DNA of 19,946 nt from UBA9926 sp023261215. Its GTDB lineage: Bacteria > Pseudomonadota > Gammaproteobacteria > Pseudomonadales > Azotimanducaceae. The stretch's first letter is position 1, and every line of letters begins with the position of its first letter. The position numbers and the translations under genes were made by a program. Location: positions 1 to 19,946 of the forward strand of contig JAYPYV010000045.1 of assembly GCA_038136035.1 (NCBI GenBank). Direction: 5' to 3'. The notes under the pieces were generated by a model that did no database searches, was not told where the DNA came from, and saw only the letters and a list, made by a program, of their open reading frames with translations. Shown here piece after piece: positions 14,325 through 19,946 of this stretch.

Positions 14325-15089
14325 ATGGTCATTCGACTCATCCTTGGCCTCGCCCTCGCAGGATTGCTCTACTGGTTCCTTCGCAGAGCGCTTGCCAAGC
14401 GAAAACTCACGGTCAAACAATTTTTTGCGGTTTATGGCGTAGCACTTGCAGCCCTCGCGCTTGTGGCGTTGGGACTCTCAGGGCGCCTGCATCCCATCGC
14501 CGCTGCGATCGGCGTGGTGCTCACCATGGGCACACGCCTACTGCCTTGGCTGATGAGAGGGCTGCAAGCCTTCAATTTGATGAAGGCCTTTCGAGCCATG
14601 CGTAATGCCCAAGGCGCTGCCTCGGGGCCAACCGCTGGGGGGCAAAGCACGGTGCGCAGCCAGTTCCTCTCAATGACATTGGATCACGACGCTGGGGAAA
14701 TCGATGGTGAGGTCCTTGAGGGATCCTTCAAGGGTTTGAAGTTATCCGATCTTTCATTGAACGATCTGCTGTCCTTGCGTTCAGACATGCAGTCCGACCC
14801 AGAATCCGTTCAATTACTTGAGGCTTTTTTATCCCGGGCACATCCGAACTGGGAAGACGATCTCGAGTCCACCAATTTCGACGCTGAGGACGATGACTTC
14901 AACGCCGCGCTCAACTGCCTTGAACTCAAGTGGCCCTGCTCAGAAGCCGACGTGGTCGCAGCGCATCGTCGACTGATCCAGCGCCATCATCCAGACCATG
15001 GCGGCACCCATGAGCAAGCGGCTGCTTTGAACGCGGCTAAGACGTTCCTCTTAGACGCCATTGAGTCTGGGCGAGTGCCGCCCTCGTGA
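14325..15089 (+). CDS. Membrane-anchored J-domain protein
   Basis: This 254-aa protein starts with hydrophobic segments at about residues 2-18, 33-52 and 55-78. Next comes a conserved linker (FLSMTLDHDAGEIDGEV, then LSLNDLLSLRSDMQSDPESVQLLEAFL). A degenerate-looking but intact C-terminal J-domain spans about residues 192-250, with the HPD motif at 222-224 (RHHPDHGGT). The HPD loop is what stimulates Hsp70 (DnaK) ATPase activity, so the protein likely recruits DnaK to the inner membrane, in the manner of Pam18/TIM14 or DjlA. It sits between the vWA gene (3-bp gap) and the 300-aa gene (GTGA overlap). The substrate is unknown. Confidence 0.82.
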   Translation: MVIRLILGLALAGLLYWFLRRALAKRKLTVKQFFAVYGVALAALALVALGLSGRLHPIAAAIGVVLTMGTRLLPWLMRGLQAFNLMKAFRAMRNAQGAASGPTAGGQSTVRSQFLSMTLDHDAGEIDGEVLEGSFKGLKLSDLSLNDLLSLRSDMQSDPESVQLLEAFLSRAHPNWEDDLESTNFDAEDDDFNAALNCLELKWPCSEADVVAAHRRLIQRHHPDHGGTHEQAAALNAAKTFLLDAIESGRVPPS

Positions 15090-15988
15090 CACCGTCGCCT
15101 TCGCGCCATGTTATGGCCGAGTTCGTCCATGAGCATTGGCTCAAGACCCCTCGAACACAAGCCGCGACTCAGCAATGGTTTGAAGCGCTCAAGGACCAAA
15201 ATTGGCGATTCGTCGGTTTGGATCCTCGACTGAGCGGCCCCAGTTGGTCCCTAGAGGCGCAACTGCAATGGCGTGCGCTCGTGCATGAAAGTGGCGCGCC
15301 CAGCGACCCTATTTACTTCACGAGCCTACTCCTCCCGTTAATCAATCAATGTGTTCAGGGCCTGGAAGTGGTCCGCCACTTAGACGATTGGGCGGCGCTT
15401 GATTGGCAGGTTATGCCAGGACAAGAGATGAGCCAAGGCAACGCCTCAGAGCCCATAGGTTCAGGTCAAGGACAGCTGCATCTGCCATTACCAGGCGCGT
15501 CTGATGAACCTCTGGCCATCATCTGGCAAGCGAGTAACACCAGCGCTCGCCAGCGCGTGGACTTGACGTTCGATCAACCCGTTGACGTCGTGTTGAAGAC
15601 CCTGATCGAAACACCCACCGTCTACCAGAGCCTGCTCGAGGCGACAGATCTCCTCACAGGCCTGACACACAGTGTGACGCAACAATTTTTGGACGAGGAT
15701 CTCGATCGAGCGTTGGCGGAGGAAGCCATCGCACTGTCCGCGCTGACACAGACGCTTTCCCGCCACGCGAGTCGACCCGCCCGAATCTTTCTTCCGAGAG
15801 TGATGGATCGCTTCCTTGCCCTCGACCGCTTATCTCGGCGCGTTAGCGGCCCTTATGCCCTGGCGCTCGCGCCAAAGCCAGGCAATGAAGCACCGCCACC
15901 CACCCTCGAGATCACACCGAGTGGCCGACAAGCCATCGATTGGCTGATGCCCTGGTGGCTCCCGGAGCTTGAGGCGCAGGATAGCTAA
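15086..15988 (+). CDS. Unrecognised 300-aa protein, third gene of the vWA/J-domain unit
   Basis: I do not recognise this family. The frame begins with GTG, whose bases overlap the stop of the J-domain gene (GTGA), suggesting translational coupling; an ATG ten codons in (15113) is an alternative. The protein is soluble, tryptophan-rich and acidic, with no signal peptide or membrane helix. The first half has strand-like segments (WRFVGLDPRLSGPSW, HLDDWAALDWQVM, PLAIIWQASN). Residues about 165-250 look helical (a run from VVLKTLIETPTVY through LDRALAEEAIALSALTQTLSRH). The end is Pro- and Trp-rich. Its position suggests a partner of the vWA and J-domain proteins. Confidence 0.7.
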   Translation: MTPSPSRHVMAEFVHEHWLKTPRTQAATQQWFEALKDQNWRFVGLDPRLSGPSWSLEAQLQWRALVHESGAPSDPIYFTSLLLPLINQCVQGLEVVRHLDDWAALDWQVMPGQEMSQGNASEPIGSGQGQLHLPLPGASDEPLAIIWQASNTSARQRVDLTFDQPVDVVLKTLIETPTVYQSLLEATDLLTGLTHSVTQQFLDEDLDRALAEEAIALSALTQTLSRHASRPARIFLPRVMDRFLALDRLSRRVSGPYALALAPKPGNEAPPPTLEITPSGRQAIDWLMPWWLPELEAQDS

Positions 15989-16164
15989 AGGATCCATCGG
16001 CCACCCCGAAGCACTGACTCGCCTCCCCTCCAGGCTGATCAGGCCCGCGCCTTTCCCCTCTATAGACTGCTCAAAACGCTGATTTTCTGGCTCGCAGACC
16101 TTCCCCCATTCTGGCTGACCCGATTGAGACCTCTTCTCTTGCCTGAGGCGCTCGTGACCTCGAG

Positions 16165-16190
16165 CACCCGCGGGTGACATTCTCTATACT
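16165..16190 (+). promoter_or_regulatory. Predicted gph promoter with a 12-bp palindrome
   Basis: A -10-like TATACT lies at 16185-16190. The perfect palindrome CACCCGCGGGTG at 16165-16176 sits where the -35 box would be, and no good -35 hexamer exists at 16-18 bp spacing. A repressor bound there would block polymerase, or an activator would replace the missing -35 contact. The symmetry is seen directly; its role is inferred. Confidence 0.4.
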
Positions 16191-16232
16191 CTGCCTTTGC
16201 ACCCATCGATCAACACCAGCCGAAGCCAAGTT

Positions 16233-16913
16233 ATGACGCTCAATGACACCCGGCCGCCAATCAGAGGCGTCATCTTTGACCTCGACGGCACGCTCTTAAA
16301 CACCCTGTCTGCCATTGGTACCGCGTTCAATGAGGCGCTCAGCGAGCAAGGGTGGGAGACCCATTCCATTCCAGATTATGAGCAGTTCATCGGCGGCGGT
16401 GTGCGAGTCGCTGCAACGCGAGCTTTGCCTGAGGCAGGTCGCTCTGATCGAGTGATCGATGCTTTGGTGGCGCGTCAACGCGAGATCCATCACGAGATCT
16501 GGCGGGATCACGTGTCCGTTTATGCAGGCATCGAACCCTTGCTCGAGTATTTGCAAGCGCACGCGATACCCACTGCCGTACTGACCAACAAGGATGAACC
16601 CGCAGCGATCGAGTGTCTTGACCACTGCTTCCCGAATCATTCGTTCACCGCGGTCCATGGTCGCAGGGATGACGTCCCTTTGAAGCCAGACCCCACGAGC
16701 GCGCAAAGCGTGCTGCGAGCGATGCAATGCAGCCCCGAGACGGTCGCGATGCTGGGCGATACTGAGGTCGACCTTGAGACCGCAAAGGCAGCCGGCATGC
16801 AACGCGTTGCCGTCACTTGGGGCTTCCGAAGTGAGCGCGTTCTTTTGGATACAGGCTGTGACATACTGCTTCACGACCCTTTAACGCTGATTGGCTTTCT
16901 CCCCTCAAGCTAG
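16233..16913 (+). CDS. gph: HAD-family phosphatase, phosphoglycolate phosphatase-like
   Basis: This 226-aa HAD hydrolase (E. coli Gph 252 aa) has all four motifs: VIFDLDGTLLNT with Asp16 and Asp18, VLTNK with Thr118, KPDPTS with Lys151, and MLGDTEVDLETAKAAGM with Asp176 and Asp180. A helical cap lies between motifs I and II. These fit phosphoglycolate phosphatase, which clears 2-phosphoglycolate arising from DNA repair or oxygenase activity, but related sugar-phosphate phosphatases look alike. A TTG at 16197 would add 12 residues and is disfavoured. It lies 19 bp upstream of the aminotransferase and is probably co-transcribed with it. Confidence 0.78.
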   Translation: MTLNDTRPPIRGVIFDLDGTLLNTLSAIGTAFNEALSEQGWETHSIPDYEQFIGGGVRVAATRALPEAGRSDRVIDALVARQREIHHEIWRDHVSVYAGIEPLLEYLQAHAIPTAVLTNKDEPAAIECLDHCFPNHSFTAVHGRRDDVPLKPDPTSAQSVLRAMQCSPETVAMLGDTEVDLETAKAAGMQRVAVTWGFRSERVLLDTGCDILLHDPLTLIGFLPSS

Positions 16914-16932
16914 GGATTTGCAGGAGCTCACC

Positions 16933-18285
16933 ATGGCATCTATGACCTCAACCGGTGCACCTATTGACCACAATCTCAGACCGCAGGACCTTGATGCGTT
17001 CTTTATGCCGTTCACCCCCCAACGCCAATACAAACAGGATCCAAGGATCATCGTCTCAGCTCGCGGGATGTACTACACGGACAGCCGAGGGCATGAAACC
17101 TTGGATGCCAGCGCGGGGCTCTGGTGTGTAAATGCCGGGCACTATCGAACGCACATCAACGAAGCCATCGCGACCCAACTTGAACAACTCGACTTTGCTC
17201 ACAACTTCAACAGCGGCCACCCACTGGTCTTCGATTACGCGCAGCGACTGGTCAAGCATGTACCCGACCCTTTGAACCACGTCTTTTTCACCAACTCCGG
17301 TTCAGAGTCCGTTGATACGGCGCTTAAGATTGCGCTCGCTTATCAACGCGCGCGGGGCCAAGGCACACGACAACGATTGATCGGACGAGAGTTCGCTTAC
17401 CATGGGATGGGTTTTGGCGGTTTAAGCGTGGCGGGCCTCGTCAAAAACCGACAAGCCTTCGGGCTCCTATTGCCTGGAACGGACCACATTCGCGGCACCC
17501 ATGGCCTCGAGGCGAACCGATTCTCTTCGGGGTTGCCGCCCGAGGGGGTGGAGCTGGCCGACGATCTTGAACGTTTGGTCAATTTGCATGGGGCAGACTC
17601 CATTGCCGCCGTCATTGTTGAACCCATTGGCGGTGCGGGCGGCGTGCACCTGCCGCCCCAAAATTACCTGCAGCGACTGCGCGACATCTGTGACACGCAC
17701 GGCATCCTGCTGATATTTGATGAGGTCATCACCGGTTTTGGCCGAATAGGCGCCTGCACCGCAGCCGAACGATTTGGCGTGACACCAGACATCATGACCA
17801 CGGCCAAAGGCATCACCAATGCCACTGTGCCCATGGGCGCGGTGTTTGTGTCAGAGACCATCTACGACGGGTTTATGGCCAGCGACCAGCCTGGGGTCGA
17901 GCTGAACCATGGCTATACGTATTCAGGCCACCCCCTAGCGTGTGCCGCGGGTATGGCGACGCTCGATATCTACGAGCAGGAAAACCTTTTCGACCGCCCC
18001 AGAGCGCTTTACCCTCACTGGGAAAAGAGCGCCATGCAGTTGAAAGGCGTCAAGAACGTGATTGACGTGCGCTGCTTCGCGCTGATTGGCGCCATCGAAA
18101 TGAGTCCGCGGCCAGGGGCACCGCTCGCTCGTGGTGCGGAAGCGGCCAAGCGTTGTTACGAGCGCGGGGCCTGGGTACGCGCCATTGGCGATAGTCTCGT
18201 CCTATCACCGCCGCTGATTATTTCCGAGGAAGAGATCACTCGCCTTTTCAACATTATTCAGGAAGCGATTGAGGCGACTGAATAA
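16933..18285 (+). CDS. Omega-amino acid:pyruvate aminotransferase (class III)
   Basis: This 450-aa PLP enzyme of the class III family closely follows the Pseudomonas beta-alanine:pyruvate aminotransferase pattern: FFMPFTPQRQY, GLWCVNAGHYR, VFFTNSGSESVDTALKIA (residues 117-134), GREFAYHGMGFGG, and IFDEVITGFGRIG with Asp263. The Schiff-base lysine is Lys292 in TTAKGITNATVPMGAV, and HGYTYSGHPLACAAG follows. It transfers an amino group from an omega-amino acid or amine (for example beta-alanine) to pyruvate, giving alanine and a semialdehyde. AGGAG precedes the ATG. The SDR gene follows after 35 bp and could act on the carbonyl product. The true amine donor cannot be read from sequence. Confidence 0.9.
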   Translation: MASMTSTGAPIDHNLRPQDLDAFFMPFTPQRQYKQDPRIIVSARGMYYTDSRGHETLDASAGLWCVNAGHYRTHINEAIATQLEQLDFAHNFNSGHPLVFDYAQRLVKHVPDPLNHVFFTNSGSESVDTALKIALAYQRARGQGTRQRLIGREFAYHGMGFGGLSVAGLVKNRQAFGLLLPGTDHIRGTHGLEANRFSSGLPPEGVELADDLERLVNLHGADSIAAVIVEPIGGAGGVHLPPQNYLQRLRDICDTHGILLIFDEVITGFGRIGACTAAERFGVTPDIMTTAKGITNATVPMGAVFVSETIYDGFMASDQPGVELNHGYTYSGHPLACAAGMATLDIYEQENLFDRPRALYPHWEKSAMQLKGVKNVIDVRCFALIGAIEMSPRPGAPLARGAEAAKRCYERGAWVRAIGDSLVLSPPLIISEEEITRLFNIIQEAIEATE

Positions 18286-18320
18286 CGAAACCCCCTCCAA
18301 CGAAGCGCTAGGAAAACGAT

Positions 18321-19097
18321 ATGGACATCGCCGGAAAGAACATTCTCATCACAGGCGCCGCGAGCGGCATCGGCAAAGCCATGGCCCAGCGTTTTCACGC
18401 CGAAGGCGCAGCCAAACTCTTCCTGGCGGACCTCAATGAAGCCGCCCTGATGGAGGTTGCCCAACCGCTGGGGGCCGATTTTTGCCCGTGTAACGTCGGG
18501 CTCGAACACGACGTACTCGGGATGATCAAGCGCGCCGAGGCTGCGCTCGGGCACATCGATTTGCTCTGCAATAATGCGGGCATTTCTGTTCGAGGTGGTC
18601 CTGAAGTCGAGACCAGTGACTGGCAACGAATCTGGGACATCAATTTGATGGCCCACGTTTGGGCATCGCGGGCGGCGCTGCCCGCCATGCTGGCCAGAGG
18701 AGAGGGTTACATCCTCAATACGGCCTCCGCAGCAGGATTGCTCTCGCAAATTGGGTCGGCCCCTTACGCGGTGACCAAACATGCTGCTGTAGCCTTTGCC
18801 GAGTGGTTATCCATCACTTACGGTGATCGCGGGATCAAGGTGTCCGTGCTTTGCCCCCAAGCCGTGCGCACGGCCATGACCGCCGGCAATGAAGACGGCG
18901 TGGCGTCTGTCGATGGCATGATGGAACCCGAAGTCCTGTGCGATACCGTGGTCAAAACACTCAGAGAAGAATCGTTCCTCGTGCTCCCTCACGATGAAGT
19001 ACGCACCTACATCCAGCGAAAAACCAGCGACTACGATCGCTGGTTGAAAGGGATGCGAAGACTGCAGTCCGCCTATGGTCGAGACGAAGGCCTTTAA
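18321..19097 (+). CDS. Short-chain dehydrogenase/reductase
   Basis: A 258-aa classical SDR. The nucleotide-binding TGAASGIG (residues 11-18), the NNAG motif (84-87), catalytic Ser136, Tyr149 and Lys153 (PYAVTKHA) and Asn108 are all present. Asp37 at the end of the second strand favours NAD over NADP. The C-terminus (RKTSDYDRWLKGMRRLQ) is of a type seen in several catabolic SDRs. The start has a ribosome binding site AGGAAAAC 35 bp after the aminotransferase stop, so the two likely share a transcript. It could oxidise an alcohol or reduce a carbonyl made by a neighbour; the substrate is unknown. Confidence 0.88.
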   Translation: MDIAGKNILITGAASGIGKAMAQRFHAEGAAKLFLADLNEAALMEVAQPLGADFCPCNVGLEHDVLGMIKRAEAALGHIDLLCNNAGISVRGGPEVETSDWQRIWDINLMAHVWASRAALPAMLARGEGYILNTASAAGLLSQIGSAPYAVTKHAAVAFAEWLSITYGDRGIKVSVLCPQAVRTAMTAGNEDGVASVDGMMEPEVLCDTVVKTLREESFLVLPHDEVRTYIQRKTSDYDRWLKGMRRLQSAYGRDEGL

Positions 19098-19111
19098 GGA
19101 GGGCTCGCTCG

Positions 19112-19173
19112 CCCCAGCCTCACTTGGGGTTCGGCTGGTGCACTCAGGGCCGCCACCTAGGCCTTAACGGCCT
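19112..19173. repeat. Cluster of inverted repeats between the SDR and ABM genes
   Basis: Two hairpins overlap and exclude each other: CCCCA (19112-19116) with TGGGG (19125-19129), and CCAGCC (19114-19119) with GGCTGG (19133-19138). A third, AGGCC (19159-19163) with GGCCT (19169-19173), lies just beyond with a 5-base loop. None is followed by a T-run, so a standard intrinsic terminator is unlikely. The gap is 133 bp and the genes on both sides run the same way. Confidence 0.45.
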
Positions 19174-19230
19174 CTTACCTCGCTCAACGTTCTGGTTTAC
19201 GATGAATCAAATCCGGACAAAGAGCCCCTT

Positions 19231-19581
19231 ATGATCATAGTTGTTGCCGCCTTACGATTTGAAACCCAAGAAGCCAGAGACGCGGCCGTTGCGGCCACTG
19301 CCGATGTGCAGCTTGCCACGCGCGTCGAGGAAGCAGGCTGTCTCGATTATTGCTTTGCGCCCGACCCTTCAGTTCCCACCCGTATTCAGGTCTATGAACT
19401 TTGGGAGGACAGCGATTCCCTCGCCGCCCACTTCAAGCATCCCAACTACCAAAAGATGGTCGAGGTTCTCCACGGTGCGGGGATTGTGGAAAGCATCAAT
19501 CAAGCGCATCTTGTCGCAGCCAGCGAGCCCGTCTACGGGCCTAACGGCGAGAAGAAAACGGAATACTTCAAAGGCGTCTGA
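19231..19581 (+). CDS. ABM-domain (YgiN-like) small protein
   Basis: This 116-aa protein resembles the antibiotic biosynthesis monooxygenase (dimeric ferredoxin-like) family: a first strand MIIVVAALRF, a helix, then AGCLDYCFAPDPS, IQVYELWEDSDSLAAHFKHPNYQKM, and a C-terminal extension. Members include quinol monooxygenase YgiN and many proteins of unknown role in aromatic catabolism; the His in AAHFKHP is typical of the family. The next gene, an amidohydrolase, starts 3 bp after its stop, so they are co-expressed. Whether it is an enzyme or a stress/detoxification protein cannot be told from sequence. Confidence 0.8.
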   Translation: MIIVVAALRFETQEARDAAVAATADVQLATRVEEAGCLDYCFAPDPSVPTRIQVYELWEDSDSLAAHFKHPNYQKMVEVLHGAGIVESINQAHLVAASEPVYGPNGEKKTEYFKGV

Positions 19582-19584
19582 ATC

Positions 19585-19946
19585 ATGAGCAAGATTATCG
19601 ATTTGCACGCGCACGTGGTGCTCGAAGCTGGGTTTGGTCAAGCGGGCCAGTTTGGCCCTGAACTGGCTAAAGATGCCGAAGGCGTCCCCTTCTTTCGAAT
19701 CGGTCAGTATCAAATGAAGCCCATGGAATACCGGGGCACCGTCTTCATGGAGATTGATCAACGGTTAGAGCGCATGGCCAAGATGGGCATCGATCAACAA
19801 TTGCTCTCCCCTAACCCGCTCACCATGTTCCATCACATCCCCGCAGAGGTCGCCAATCGGTTCTGCCAGATTCATAACGATGCAATGGCTGAGATTGTTT
19901 CAGCGCACCCGAACACTTTCTTTGGCGCCGCCTGCTTACCCATGCA
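19585..19946 (+). CDS. ACMSD-type amidohydrolase, 3' end outside the window
   Basis: Only the first 120 residues are in the window; the frame is still open at the edge. The start MSKIIDLHAHVV gives the metal-binding His8-x-His10 of the amidohydrolase 2 (PF04909) family, and the later LERMAKMGID, LLSPNPLTM, and FGAACLPM segments fit that family. Members are zinc-dependent decarboxylases or hydrolases such as aminocarboxymuconate semialdehyde decarboxylase and gamma-resorcylate decarboxylase. It is translationally close to the ABM gene. The catalytic Asp and later His ligands lie beyond the window, so the reaction cannot be named. Confidence 0.82.
   Translation, partial: MSKIIDLHAHVVLEAGFGQAGQFGPELAKDAEGVPFFRIGQYQMKPMEYRGTVFMEIDQRLERMAKMGIDQQLLSPNPLTMFHHIPAEVANRFCQIHNDAMAEIVSAHPNTFFGAACLPM

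Noticed and set aside
15830..16180. 116-codon minus-strand frame near the end of the 300-aa gene
   Set aside because: It overlaps the coding strand of the downstream end of that gene, and the sequence is Arg-, Gly- and Glu-rich without any motif.

Overview
The window looks like chromosomal housekeeping and central-metabolism DNA from a gammaproteobacterium, probably an aerobic, marine Oceanospirillales/Pseudomonadales-type lineage (the lineage and habitat are inferred). The support is the gene order nudJ-mnmA-hflD-purB, an RluE-type pseudouridine synthase beside it, a ThrH-type HAD enzyme near a CysB with the E. coli ligand residues, and a uniform moderately high GC. I see no rRNA, convincing tRNA, CRISPR array, insertion sequence, integrase or phage gene, and no sign of a recent island.

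Layout. 1-382: no secure gene; a possible gene start on the minus strand runs off the left edge. 383-961 (+): rluE. 958-2172 (-): a compact moaC-moaD-moaE operon for molybdopterin. 2213-7201 (+): nudJ-mnmA-hflD-purB, followed by a 470-aa GNAT protein with a long extra C-terminal region. 7248-9950 (-): prpB, prpC and an RraA-family gene, the 2-methylcitrate part of propionate use. 10254-10862 (-): thrH. 11264-12238 (-): cysB. 12683-13579 (-): a cN-I-type 5'-nucleotidase. 13629-15988 (+): a three-gene unit of a vWA-like protein, a membrane J-domain protein and an unrecognised 300-aa protein. 16233-19097 (+): a gph-like HAD phosphatase, an omega-amino acid:pyruvate aminotransferase and an SDR dehydrogenase. 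19231-19946 (+): an ABM-fold small protein and the start of an ACMSD-type amidohydrolase, cut by the window edge.

How the genes work together. The moa genes make the pterin part of molybdenum cofactor. nudJ-mnmA-hflD-purB joins nucleotide hydrolysis, tRNA 2-thiolation and purine synthesis. PrpC condenses propionyl-CoA with oxaloacetate and PrpB splits methylisocitrate to pyruvate and succinate; the intermediate dehydratase and isomerase steps are not in the window. The right-hand end looks catabolic (aminotransferase, SDR, ABM, amidohydrolase), substrate unknown.

The least explained parts are the vWA/J-domain/unknown unit with its possibly leaderless promoter, the GNAT fusion protein, the RraA homologue in the methylcitrate operon, and several palindromes and hairpins in the four gaps longer than 300 bp.
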